From assembly GCA_016713665.1 (NCBI GenBank), contig JADJOR010000005.1, forward strand, positions 124,001-188,000: 64,000 nucleotides of DNA. Direction: 5' to 3'. Under the pieces are notes generated by a model that saw only the letters and a list, made by a program, of their open reading frames with translations, did not search any database and was not told the origin of the DNA. The translations under genes and the position numbers were made by a program. Positions 53,141 to 61,090 of this stretch are shown piece by piece (positions within the stretch are counted from its first letter, which is position 1; each line of letters begins with the position of its first letter). The stretch comes from Deltaproteobacteria bacterium (GTDB taxonomy: Bacteria; Myxococcota_A; UBA9160; UBA4427).

Positions 53141-53817
53141 CAGGCGCTTCTCTTGCGGGCGGAGAGCCAGAACGAAACGAGCAGGGCCGCGAGCGAGAGC
53201 GCGACGCTGACGAGGACGAGTCGGGTCGCCGCGGCCTCGCCGTCGCGGACGTTCAAGAGCGTATAGACGGCGACCGGGATCGTGCGCGTCTCCCCCGCGA
53301 CGTTGCCCGCGAGCACGATCGTCGCCCCAAACTCGCCGAGCGCGCGGGCGAAGGCGAGCACCGCTCCCGACGCGACACCGGGGAGCGACAGCGGGAGCGT
53401 CACGCGGAGGAACGTATCGACGGGTCCGCGACCGAGGCTGCGCGAGACCTGCTCGAGGCGCGGATCGACGGCCACCATCGAGAGCCGGATGGCCTCGACG
53501 AGCAGCGGAAAGCCGACGACCGCCGCCGCGATCACGCAGGCCGTCGTGGTATAGGCGAGATGGCCCCCGGTCCACACGTGCCAGAGCTGGCCGAAGGGCC
53601 GGCTCCGGCCGAGGAGATGGAGCAGCAGGTAGCCCGTCACGACCGGCGGCAGCACGAGCGGCAGCATGACGAGCCCCTGGACCAGCGCGCGCAGCGGATG
53701 CTGCCAGCGCGCGAGGAGCCAGCCCGCGGCGATCCCCGGCACGAGGGACACCGCGACCGCTCCCACGGCCACCCGGATCGAGAGCAGGATGACCGGCCAC
53801 TGCGCGTCAGGCGTCAT
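53140..53817 (-). CDS. modB: Molybdate ABC transporter permease
   Basis: A 225-residue inner-membrane permease with about five helices. The EAA loop for contact with the ATPase reads EQVSRSLGRGPVDTFLRVTL, and FARALGEFGATIVLAGN is the well-kept ModB sequence. It forms the membrane channel with ModC. It starts six bases after the modA stop. Confidence 0.92.
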   Translation of the reverse strand: MTPDAQWPVILLSIRVAVGAVAVSLVPGIAAGWLLARWQHPLRALVQGLVMLPLVLPPVVTGYLLLHLLGRSRPFGQLWHVWTGGHLAYTTTACVIAAAVVGFPLLVEAIRLSMVAVDPRLEQVSRSLGRGPVDTFLRVTLPLSLPGVASGAVLAFARALGEFGATIVLAGNVAGETRTIPVAVYTLLNVRDGEAAATRLVLVSVALSLAALLVSFWLSARKRSA

Positions 53818-53823
53818 GGCGGC

Positions 53824-54804
53824 TCAGGGAAGCACAAAGCCCGCGGCGGACAAGCGCGCCCGCGCCGCATCGCTCTTCAGGAAGACGAGGAAGCGCTGCG
53901 CGGGATCCGCCTCGCCCGCTTGGCCGCTCGGGCTTCGCATGCCCGTCGCATCGCCCGCGCGGGCCGGCTCGTCCGTCTTGCGGACGATCGCGGCGAGATA
54001 CTCGATCCGCGGATGCGTCGCCGGATCGAAGACGAAGAGCGTCTCGACCCGCGCGATCCGGGCGTCGGTCGCATAGACGAAGCCCGCCGCGACCTCGCCC
54101 TGCTCGACGGCGTGGAGCACCGCGCGCACGTCCTTCTGCCCGACGAAGCGCGGCTCGAAGGCCTCCGCGAGGCCGAGCTTCGCCAGGGCCTTGCGCGCGT
54201 AGTCGCCGGCGGGCACCCCCGCGTCCGCGACCGCGACGATCTCGTCGCCGGCCTCGATCCGCGCGAGCAGCGTGCGCGGGTCGGAGACCCGGGGCGAGGC
54301 GGAGGCCGCGTTCTTCGCGGCTCGGGCGAGCGGGCTGCCTTCCGGGGCAATGCAGACGAGGGCGTTGCGGGCTACGAGAACCGGCTCTCCGTCGACCGCG
54401 TTCGCTTCGCGCAGGAAATCGACCCATTCGGGACTCGCCGAGAGAAAGACGTCGGCGGGCGCCCCGTCCTTGATCTGGCGCGCGAGATCGCTCGACGCCC
54501 CGAAGCTCGCGAGGATCTCCCCATCCGGAAAACGCGCCGCGAGCGCCTCGACGACCTCCGTCAGGCTCGCTGCGGCGAGCACGCGCAGCGGCTCCGCATG
54601 CGCGGCGCCCGCCGCGTTGGCCGTGTCGGCGGTATTGGCTGTGTTCGCCGTGACGGCCGTGTTGGCTGTGTTCACCGCGCTCGGCGACTCCGCCTCCGCG
54701 GTCCGCGGCGCGCCGAAGATCGAAACGGCGAGGAACGCGACGACGAGGGCCACGGACGGGACGGCCTTGGCACCGATGCCGCGTGAACCAACCCAGCATC
54801 CCAT
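53824..54804 (-). CDS. modA: Molybdate-binding periplasmic protein
   Basis: A 326-residue binding protein. The signal peptide (about residues 1-38, ending TAEA) is followed by a linker of about 24 residues made of Asn-Thr-Ala repeats, coded by an imperfect DNA repeat (54606-54680), which is not typical of ModA. The domain begins LRVLAAASLTEVVEALAA with SFGASSDLARQIKDGAPADV, the two oxyanion-binding loops, then VFLSASPEWVDFL and GEVAAGFVYATDARI. Tungstate binding is possible as well. It is 18 bases downstream of the outer-membrane gene. Confidence 0.9.
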   Translation of the reverse strand: MGCWVGSRGIGAKAVPSVALVVAFLAVSIFGAPRTAEAESPSAVNTANTAVTANTANTADTANAAGAAHAEPLRVLAAASLTEVVEALAARFPDGEILASFGASSDLARQIKDGAPADVFLSASPEWVDFLREANAVDGEPVLVARNALVCIAPEGSPLARAAKNAASASPRVSDPRTLLARIEAGDEIVAVADAGVPAGDYARKALAKLGLAEAFEPRFVGQKDVRAVLHAVEQGEVAAGFVYATDARIARVETLFVFDPATHPRIEYLAAIVRKTDEPARAGDATGMRSPSGQAGEADPAQRFLVFLKSDAARARLSAAGFVLP

Positions 54805-54822
54805 GAGGCTCTCCTCCTCCCG

Positions 54823-56322
54823 CTAGAACCGGACCCGCGACTGCAGGTAGAAATAATCGGCATCACCCCGAGTCCGCGCATTCGCGACCTGGTCGAGGTA
54901 GCGGCCCTTCCACCAGTGGTCGTAGCCGACGTCGAAGGCGAGCCATTCGCGGGCGTCCCAGCGCGCGCGCAGCTCGAGGTCGGTGCCGAGATCGCGGCCG
55001 GCGTCGCCGCTCGCGTCGGTGAGCGCACCGCCGCCGGGGCCGGCGGTGCCCGCGAAGGCGTCGCGGGCCTCGTCGAGCATCCAGTGGCGGACCTTCACGT
55101 CGAGGCGGACCGTCTTCGTCGGCACGAGCCCGATGCGCACACCGGGCGACACGATGTTCGTCCGACGGAACGCGCCGAAGATCCCGGTCGGCATCAGATC
55201 GAAGCGGCGCGCCCCGAAGAGCGGATCGAACGCATGGCTGTCGTCGTCGGAGGGATCGTCGTTGCCCGAGGCGTAGTCGAATTGCGCGGCGAGGCGCGGG
55301 GACCAGGCGACGCCGAAGGTGTAGCCGAGCTCGGCGTGGACCATCCAGGCGGATTGATCGCGCACGCCCTGCGCCGCGGTTCGGCGATCGCCGAGCTGGG
55401 CTGCGACCTCGCCTTCGTAGTCGAGCTCTTCGGGGACGGGCTTTCGGTGGACCCGGAGGCCGTAGGTCCGGTAGCTGCGGTTGCCGGGGAGATCGTTCAG
55501 GCCGAGAGAGTAGGCGTCGAGCTGGAGCCAGGGATTGCGCTGATCCTCGAAGGCGAGGCCCCAGAAGCGGCGCCGCGTCGACGGCCGGTTGTTCATGAGG
55601 TCGCTGTCGCGGATCGCGACGGGGAAGGTGTAGAAGCCGCGCACGCGCCATTTCCGGTCGTCGCTCCCGAGCTGGAGATGGAGACCGTCGAAGGCGTTCA
55701 CGGTATTTCTGAAGTCGTTGCGCGCGACGAGCCGCCGCGACGCGACATCGAGCGTCATGCGACCGGCGTGGGCGTCGACGCGCAGGCCCTTCCCGAAGAG
55801 ATCCTTCCGGGTCGTCGAGACGAAGAGCTGGAGCACGTCGAGATGATCGACCTCGGCCTGGACGAAGTCGTTCGGCCGGTCGTTGAAGACGCGCGCGTCC
55901 TGGAATTCGCCGAGGAAGCGGATCCCGCCCGGCGCATCGACGCCGAGACGGAGGCGGTCACGCTGCACGATCTGCGTCTGCTTCTGGGACTCCCCGGGCC
56001 GCCACGGATCGTCGAGGAATTCGAAGCGCGTGCGATGATCGACGGCGACATCGACCCAGCCGGGGAGCCGGAGCGCGTCGTGGAGCGGGCGGCTCCAGAG
56101 CACGTTCTCCGCGTGGAGGACGGTGTCGGCCGTCTCGGTCGGCTTCCAGACGGACGCGGCGGGGGCGGCGGGCGAAGGCGATGAAGCGGGTGCGCTCCGG
56201 GCAGACGGCTCGGCGGAGGCGGAAGCCGTCGCCAGGCTGATCGAGCCCGCCGCGGCGAGCAGAATCGGGAGCACGAGCTCGAGCGCGAGCCCGGGTCGGG
56301 AAGTCCAACCATTCGACGGCAT
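54823..56322 (-). CDS. Alginate-export-like outer membrane beta-barrel protein
   Basis: A 499-residue probable outer membrane porin. It has a signal peptide (LVLPILLAAAGSISLATASA), an Ala/Pro linker, and a beta-rich body with alternating patterns (VDVAVDHRTRFEFLDDPW, DRLRLGVDAPGGIRFLGEFQ, FDVGYDHWWKGRYLDQ), ending in Phe (LQSRVRF), the usual barrel-closing end. It resembles the alginate_exp family. As the first gene before modABC, 42 bases from a ModE-like operator, it may admit molybdate or another oxyanion through the outer membrane; this role is inferred. Confidence 0.82.
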   Translation of the reverse strand: MPSNGWTSRPGLALELVLPILLAAAGSISLATASASAEPSARSAPASSPSPAAPAASVWKPTETADTVLHAENVLWSRPLHDALRLPGWVDVAVDHRTRFEFLDDPWRPGESQKQTQIVQRDRLRLGVDAPGGIRFLGEFQDARVFNDRPNDFVQAEVDHLDVLQLFVSTTRKDLFGKGLRVDAHAGRMTLDVASRRLVARNDFRNTVNAFDGLHLQLGSDDRKWRVRGFYTFPVAIRDSDLMNNRPSTRRRFWGLAFEDQRNPWLQLDAYSLGLNDLPGNRSYRTYGLRVHRKPVPEELDYEGEVAAQLGDRRTAAQGVRDQSAWMVHAELGYTFGVAWSPRLAAQFDYASGNDDPSDDDSHAFDPLFGARRFDLMPTGIFGAFRRTNIVSPGVRIGLVPTKTVRLDVKVRHWMLDEARDAFAGTAGPGGGALTDASGDAGRDLGTDLELRARWDAREWLAFDVGYDHWWKGRYLDQVANARTRGDADYFYLQSRVRF

Positions 56323-56363
56323 GAATCGGAGAACCTTTCGTCGTTCGAGGGCCGGTCTCCGAG

Positions 56364-56387
56364 CGTTATATCAGAAAAAATAGAACG
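56364..56387. promoter_or_regulatory. ModE-like operator
   Basis: CGTTATAT, an eight-base spacer, then ATAGAACG: an inverted repeat in which seven of eight pairs match. The half-site and the 8-8-8 layout agree with the ModE operator of E. coli modA. On the minus strand it contains TATAAC, a possible -10 element, 42 bases upstream of the first gene of the operon, so a molybdate-bound repressor would block RNA polymerase. No modE gene is in the window. Confidence 0.65.
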
Positions 56388-56435
56388 GTCGACGGCCCCC
56401 GGAGTGCGGCAGGCCGTCGTACAGAGTCGAACCGA

Positions 56436-57065
56436 CTACGCCCGAGCCGATTCGCCCCGGCTGCCCGACTGCGGCAGCAGTAGATCCTCGAGGAAGAACG
56501 CCGCGAGCTCCGCCCGGCCGGCGAGCCCGGACTTGCGGTAGACGGCGATCGCGTGCTGGCGGACCGTGCGCTCGCTGCGCGCGAGGACGACGGCCGCCTC
56601 TTTATGGCCGAGGCCCTTCAGGAGCAGCAGCGCGACCTCCTTCTCCGCCGGCGTCAGCCCCCAGCGCTCGAACTGGGCCTCGATCGCCGCCCCGAGCCCG
56701 GCGAGCAGCCGGTTCGCCTCGTCGCGCCAGCGATCGCGCTCGAGCTCCCGGTCCCGCAGGGCCCGTTGCGAGCCCGCGAGCTCGGCGCGGACCCCGAGCC
56801 AGCCGCGCCAGACGTAGGCGACGCCGCCCAGGCAGAGGGCGATGAAGGCGAGCTCGAAGAGGACATGGGCGGAGAAGAGGGTCGCCGGGCGGTCGAGGAC
56901 GAGATCGATCGCCCCGAAGAGGGCGATCACGGCGAGCAGGGCGGTCAGCCCGCCCCGAAATCGCGGATCCAGGTCATCCGACGGAGGGTTCAAGCCTCTT
57001 TCACCCCCGCCCCGGATGCCGGAAGGTCGACCCCCAGACATCCGACGGATGGGCAGCTCGCCCAT
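56436..57065 (-). CDS. Membrane-anchored LuxR-type HTH regulator
   Basis: A 209-residue protein with two transmembrane helices in the first half (LTALLAVIALFGAIDLVL and VLFELAFIALCLGGVAYV), a coiled stretch (RALRDRELERDRWRDEANRL), and a C-terminal LuxR-type HTH: WGLTPAEKEVALLLLKGLGH, ERTVRQHAIAVYRKSGL. No receiver domain. It probably reads a membrane signal. It lies upstream of the mod operon on the same strand (113 bases) and divergent from the DUF2231 gene. The start is uncertain: no ribosome site is clear at 57065. Confidence 0.78.
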   Translation of the reverse strand: MGELPIRRMSGGRPSGIRGGGERGLNPPSDDLDPRFRGGLTALLAVIALFGAIDLVLDRPATLFSAHVLFELAFIALCLGGVAYVWRGWLGVRAELAGSQRALRDRELERDRWRDEANRLLAGLGAAIEAQFERWGLTPAEKEVALLLLKGLGHKEAAVVLARSERTVRQHAIAVYRKSGLAGRAELAAFFLEDLLLPQSGSRGESARA

Positions 57066-57150
57066 TCACACCGAACTTGCGGACGAAACGAACCGCGCCC
57101 TCCCCCGACCCGAACGGCCGGGACGAGGCCCGCGCCCGAAGGAGACCGCC

Positions 57151-57753
57151 ATGTTGCCCGATCCGCTCCATCCCGCCGTCGTCCATTTCCCGATCGTACT
57201 CGCCCTGCTCGCCCCGGCCATCGCCATCGGCCTGTTCTGGGCGATCGAGACCCGCAAGCTGCCGGCCCGGGCCTGGCTCGTCGTCGTCCTGCTCCAGGCC
57301 GTGATCTTCGGCGCCGGTTGGCTCACCGCCGAGACCGGCGAGGAAGAGGAAGAGCGCGTCGAGCGGATCGTCCGGGAGGATCCGATCGAGGAGCACGAAG
57401 AGGCCGCCGAATGGTTCATCTGGATCGCCGGCATCACCCTGCCGATTGCCGGCGCGGGCCTGCTCTCCGGCGGCCTCGGAACGGGCGCCCGCGGCGTCGC
57501 CTTCGTGGGCACCCTGATGGCCGCCCTCGCCGTCGCCCAGGTCGGCCATACCGGCGGCGAGCTCGTCTACAAACACGGCGCCGCCCTCGCCTACCTCGAC
57601 GGCCCGACCGTCACGAAGGCGATGGGCCGCAAGGCCATGAAGAAGCTCCTGTCCGGGTCGAGCCTCGAGATCCCGGCAGTGCTCGATGGAAGCGGCGGCG
57701 GATCGGGCGACCCGTCGAACGACTCCGGCCAGAATCGCCGCGGCCGGGAATGA
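57151..57753 (+). CDS. DUF2231 membrane protein
   Basis: A 200-residue membrane protein: LHPAVVHFPIVLALLAPAIA is the conserved DUF2231 start with two His; four helices are likely. A long acidic stretch (ETGEEEEERVERIVREDPIE then EHEEAAEWF) divides helix pairs, and HTGGELVYKHGAAL gives two further His. The set of His residues would suit heme or metal binding in the membrane; the family's function is unknown. GAAGGAGA precedes the ATG. It is divergent from the LuxR-type gene. Confidence 0.82.
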   Translation: MLPDPLHPAVVHFPIVLALLAPAIAIGLFWAIETRKLPARAWLVVVLLQAVIFGAGWLTAETGEEEEERVERIVREDPIEEHEEAAEWFIWIAGITLPIAGAGLLSGGLGTGARGVAFVGTLMAALAVAQVGHTGGELVYKHGAALAYLDGPTVTKAMGRKAMKKLLSGSSLEIPAVLDGSGGGSGDPSNDSGQNRRGRE

Positions 57754-57805
57754 GGCCGGTGGTTCACAGGTCGTCGCCCGAGCACGCTGGGCCAGGTTCG
57801 TGTCG

Positions 57806-57925
57806 ATGCGAATCGCGACCGGAAAAGTCGTAGAGGGTCGCGTCGAGATCGAAGGCGAGCCGCCCGAGGACGGCACGACCGTGACGATTCTCGTCCCGGA
57901 AGGAGGCGAGACCTTCGAGCTGCTT
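57806..57925 (+). pseudogene. Remnant of a small antitoxin-like gene
   Basis: MRIATGKVVEGRVEIEGEPP then EDGTTVTILVPEGGETFEL is the N-terminal half of a common family of about 75-residue antitoxin-like proteins that pair with RelE/PIN toxins. After FEL the expected EEEAELLEAIAEA-type helix is missing and the frame runs on as Gly/Arg-rich sequence with no likeness. No toxin gene follows. Read as a decayed antitoxin. Confidence 0.5.
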
Positions 57926-57988
57926 TCGATTCGGCCCGGGATCGGTTCTTGCGCACGCAACTCCCCCCCCGGAACGGAGATTGAACCG

Positions 57989-58026
57989 CCGCGCGGCCCC
58001 CGGCCCATCGGGTCTGGGCCGCGCGG
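57989..58026 (+). terminator. Strong GC hairpin before the NifU-like gene
   Basis: CCGCGCGGCCC (57989-57999) pairs perfectly over 11 bases with GGGCCGCGCGG (58016-58026) around a 16-base loop. It follows the DUF2231 gene and the antitoxin remnant and precedes the UGSC module by about 100 bases. No U tract; it could insulate the downstream module. Confidence 0.6.
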
Positions 58027-58127
58027 GGGGTCATCCCGCTCCGGCGGATCTTGCGTACCATCGCCGCGAGGCACCGGCCGGATCGGCTGCCTGCTGCGCC
58101 CGACATCGAGCCACGCAAGAGGACGCC

Positions 58128-58391
58128 ATGAGTCAGACCGCGGCCGCAACGGCCATCCAATCCGCCGTCGAAGAGATGCAGGCGCTGATGCGCGCCGATG
58201 GCGCCGACCTCGTCGTGAAGGAGCTGAACGTGCCGGCGGCGCGGCTCCATCTGGTCGTCGATCTCGCGAACGTCGAGTGTCTCGACTGCGTCGTGCCGCC
58301 GGACATGCTGCGCCAGGTCATCCAGGACGCGATCACGAAGAAATACGCCGGCGAGCTCGAGATCCTGATCGACGATCCGCGCGAGGCGTGA
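58128..58391 (+). CDS. NifU-like small CxxC protein
   Basis: An 87-residue protein similar to the C-terminal domain of NifU: MQALMRADGADLVVKELNVP, then CLDC (Cys51, Cys54) in VECLDCVVPPDMLRQVIQD. In NifU such a CxxC holds a transient [4Fe-4S] cluster in a dimer. The Gly-rich run before the first Cys is absent, so cluster binding is likely but not sure. Starts with ATG after AGAGGA. It is 76 bases upstream of the UGSC gene and, in my reading, forms a module with it. Confidence 0.6.
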   Translation: MSQTAAATAIQSAVEEMQALMRADGADLVVKELNVPAARLHLVVDLANVECLDCVVPPDMLRQVIQDAITKKYAGELEILIDDPREA

Positions 58392-58467
58392 CCCGCGCGC
58401 CGACACGCCGAAGCGACGACCTGCCGCTCGAGACCGGGCAATCCAGAGAGCCCGACAGGAAAACCCC

Positions 58468-59079
58468 ATGACCGCCGGATCCACCGCCTCCGCCCCGACA
58501 ACGCCCACCGCCGTCGGCGCCCGCCGGCTCCGCATCCGCGTGCCGACCGCCCGCCCGCCGTCGGAGACGGGGGCCCCGGCCTTCGTCCTCGATCGACCGA
58601 TCGCGGGACTCAAGGTCGGTCTGCGCCACGAGGGCTCCTGGCGCTCGTGGATCCTGATCGTCGACGAATGGTCGAAGTTCCTGCGCCGCGACGGGGCGAC
58701 GCCGGTCGTCGTCAAGACCGGCGAGCGGACCTCCGCCGAAGGCGAGCGGACCCGGGCGCTCGTCGCCGACTGGGCCGCGTCGGTCGACTGCGGCGTCTCG
58801 GGTCTCGGAACCTGCGGCTCGTGCACCTCCTGGAGCGTCCACGACGCCGTCTCCCTCGAGAAGCAGAAGCGCCCCGCGATCGTCGCCGTGACGGAGGAGT
58901 TCGCCCAGCATGCGCACAACATGGCGAACCATCTCGGCCACAAGAACCTGAAGGTCCTCGTCCTCCCGTACCCGCTCGAAGCGCGCCCGGAAGACGAGCT
59001 CAAGAAGATCGCGTTCGAGTACTACCCGAAGTTCCTCGAGATGCTCGGCGCGACCGCAGCCGCCGGAGCGAAGCGATGA
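58468..59079 (+). CDS. UGSC-family protein, cysteine form
   Basis: A 203-residue protein with the UGSC-family core: VDCGVSGLGTCGSCTSWSVH then DAVSLEKQKRPAIVAVTEEF. The site where selenoproteins of the family have Sec is Cys116 (C116-G-S-C119), so this is the Cys homologue and the redox pair CxxC. Cys109 is also near. The C-terminal half is alpha/beta with ADxHxH-like FAQHAHNMANHLGHKNL. The reaction is unknown; a thiol or Sec-dependent reductase is inferred. The ATG at 59076 of the next gene overlaps its stop. Confidence 0.78.
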   Translation: MTAGSTASAPTTPTAVGARRLRIRVPTARPPSETGAPAFVLDRPIAGLKVGLRHEGSWRSWILIVDEWSKFLRRDGATPVVVKTGERTSAEGERTRALVADWAASVDCGVSGLGTCGSCTSWSVHDAVSLEKQKRPAIVAVTEEFAQHAHNMANHLGHKNLKVLVLPYPLEARPEDELKKIAFEYYPKFLEMLGATAAAGAKR

Positions 59080-60146
59080 CGACCCCCGAGACCAGCCAGC
59101 TGACCGCCGACACGATCGAGCTCGACGACGATCCCGAGGCCCTCTACGAGCTCTCGCTCGAGCAGGGCTGGGGCGATGGCGCGCCGATCCTGCCGCCGAC
59201 CGACGAACGGATCGCGCGGCTGCTCGCCGCGACGCCGCATCCGCCCGACCACATCGTCGGCGTCCTGCCCCCGCGAAACGGCGTCTGCACCGTCGAGCTC
59301 GCCGCCGTCAACGCAGCGATGGCCGGCGTCGAGCCCGCCGCCTTCCCCTTCGTGCTCGCCGCCCTCGAGGCGATCAGCGCGCCCGAGTGGAACGCCTTCG
59401 CGCTGACGACGACGACCTCGTCGGTCTTCCCGATGCTGATCGCGAACGGCCCCTCCCGCGACGCCCTCGGCATCAACTACCGCGCCGGCTGCCTCGGCGG
59501 CGCCGCGGGCCGCGGCTCGATGACGATCGGCCGCGCCGTCTCGTTATGCCTGCGCAACGTCGGCGGCCAGAAAGCCGGCGAGACCTCGCGCACCGTCTTC
59601 GGCCAGCCCGCCCGCTTCGGTCTCTGCTTCGGCGAGTGGGAGGAGCGCTCCCCCTGGCCGTCCCTCGCGCAGCGCCGCGGATTCCGCCCCGACCAGGACG
59701 TCGTCACCGTCCACGGCGGCAAGGGCACCTTCCCCCTCGCCGACGTCAACAACGACTCCGCCGAGGACCTCGCCTACACGATCGCGAAATCGATCGCGTT
59801 CCCCCTGAACAACTGGTACCTCGAGCCGACGGGCGCGACGGGCCAGCTCGTCCTCTGCATCAACCCGATCTGGGCGAAGCGCTTCGGCGACGCCTTCCCG
59901 AAGATCGAGTCGCTGCAGGCCTACCTCTTCGAGAACGCCTGGCAGCCGATCGAGCTCTGGCGCCCGACGAACGCGAAGGTCCTGCGCGACAAGGGCCGCG
60001 TCGACGCGAAGGGGCGCGTCATGCTGGTCGAGCGGCCGGAGCAGCTCGTGCCGGTGGTGTGCGGCGGGCTCGGGAGCCTGCACGCGGTCGCGCTCACGAG
60101 CTTCTGCGAGAGTGAGATGCAGAGCGTGGCGGTCGTGCGGGGGTGA
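59076..60146 (+). CDS. Large partner of the UGSC protein, function unknown
   Basis: A 356-residue soluble protein without a recognised domain. Runs suggesting a conserved enzyme include LYELSLEQGWGDGAPILPPT (acidic-Trp-Gly-Asp-Gly), ALTTTTSSVFPMLIANGPSR, LGINYRAGCLGGAAGRGSMT, IGRAVSLCLRNVGGQKAGE, TVFGQPARFGLCFGEWEERS and LNNWYLEPTGATGQ. Single Cys residues occur in GCLGG and SLCLR. Overlap ATGA with the UGSC gene argues for a complex or a shared reaction. It ends 18 bases before a convergent gene. Confidence 0.7.
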   Translation: MTTPETSQLTADTIELDDDPEALYELSLEQGWGDGAPILPPTDERIARLLAATPHPPDHIVGVLPPRNGVCTVELAAVNAAMAGVEPAAFPFVLAALEAISAPEWNAFALTTTTSSVFPMLIANGPSRDALGINYRAGCLGGAAGRGSMTIGRAVSLCLRNVGGQKAGETSRTVFGQPARFGLCFGEWEERSPWPSLAQRRGFRPDQDVVTVHGGKGTFPLADVNNDSAEDLAYTIAKSIAFPLNNWYLEPTGATGQLVLCINPIWAKRFGDAFPKIESLQAYLFENAWQPIELWRPTNAKVLRDKGRVDAKGRVMLVERPEQLVPVVCGGLGSLHAVALTSFCESEMQSVAVVRG

Positions 60147-60164
60147 CGACCCCGCCCCGCGTCG

Positions 60165-60536
60165 TCATGCAGGCGTCGGAAACGTCGGATACTCGCGGAA
60201 CACAGTGATCCGTCCGTCTGCCAATTCGAAGTAGTCGTGGTAGCGATTCTGATAGGGCTTGCCATTGGCCAGTCGGCCCGTCGACTTCACCTCGACTGCG
60301 ACCCGATTCCCATCGACGATCAGCCCGAGAATCTCGAAGCGGATCTCCGAGATCGTCCGGAAGAAGGCCTGCAGTCCCTCGCGCGACGCGACGTGCTCCC
60401 CGCCGAAAGGGCCCGGCGCGACGACCTCGAGGCGAGCCCCCGGCGCATAGCAAGCCATCGCCGCATCGACGTCCCGCGCGCCCAGGGCGGCGAAGAAGGT
60501 CTCGAGGCGGGCACGAATCTCGTCATGACGGGTCAT
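60165..60536 (-). CDS. SnoaL/NTF2-like polyketide-cyclase-type protein
   Basis: A 123-residue SnoaL_2-type protein: RARLETFFAALGARDVDAAM, ACYAPGARLEVVAPGPFGG, EGLQAFFRTISEIRFEIL and GKPYQNRYHDYFELADGRI. His and Asp (YHDYFEL) lie in the usual pocket. Unlike the other two SnoaL genes here it has no CoA-related neighbour; its ATG overlaps the stop of the nucleotidyltransferase gene. Confidence 0.82.
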   Translation of the reverse strand: MTRHDEIRARLETFFAALGARDVDAAMACYAPGARLEVVAPGPFGGEHVASREGLQAFFRTISEIRFEILGLIVDGNRVAVEVKSTGRLANGKPYQNRYHDYFELADGRITVFREYPTFPTPA

Positions 60537-61090
60537 TGGAAATCCTCCGAATCGACTCGAGACCAGACATCGTGGAGCCCGAGGGCTCCGATCCATCGCT
60601 CGAGGTAGGCGCGATCGAGTCGTCCACCGGCGGCCGCGAGGATCCCCGACACGTCTCGAAGCTGCCGGTCCGACTCCCCCGCCTTCGCCCACTCGAGCTT
60701 GGCGACGATCGTGTCCTCGGCCGTCGCCATCCAGACCGGCAGGCCGCCCAGCTCGACGCGGATCCGCCGATCGAATTCCGAACGACTGAAGGGACGATCC
60801 TTGCGCAGAATCAGGTCCGCCTTCCAACCCCATTCGAGCAGCAAGACGTTGAACATGCCGCGACGCCGCCAGGCCTCGTCGACGGCCGAATCGCTCACGC
60901 AGAAGCGCTCCTCATCCAGCCCGCGAACGAATCGATCGAGCACTGGACGCGTCGGATCGATCACGAGATCGATGTCATTCGTCGTTCGGGGGGAGCCGTG
61001 GACCGAGCTCGCAAACGATCCGGCGAGCATGTAGGGAATCCCTGCCTGATCGAGCAGCTCGACGACGACCGCGAGCGGATCGTCACTCAC
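60533..61090 (-). CDS. AbiEii-like nucleotidyltransferase
   Basis: A 185-residue protein of the Pol-beta-like nucleotidyltransferase fold. The GS motif is LAGSFASSVHGSPRTTNDID (G24-S25, metal Asp39 and Asp41), followed by LVIDPTRPVLDRF. Later segments, FNVLLLEWGWKADLILRKDR and AEDTIVAKLEWAKAGESDRQ, match nucleotidyltransferases encoded beside small antitoxin-like proteins. It may modify an RNA or protein. The GTG start at 61090 overlaps the stop of the small gene upstream (GTGA). Confidence 0.82.
   Translation of the reverse strand: MSDDPLAVVVELLDQAGIPYMLAGSFASSVHGSPRTTNDIDLVIDPTRPVLDRFVRGLDEERFCVSDSAVDEAWRRRGMFNVLLLEWGWKADLILRKDRPFSRSEFDRRIRVELGGLPVWMATAEDTIVAKLEWAKAGESDRQLRDVSGILAAAGGRLDRAYLERWIGALGLHDVWSRVDSEDFQ

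Noticed and set aside
58813..58824. Selenocysteine codon in the UGSC gene.
   Set aside because: The codon at the Sec site is TGC (Cys116) and no in-frame TGA occurs, so it is the Cys form.
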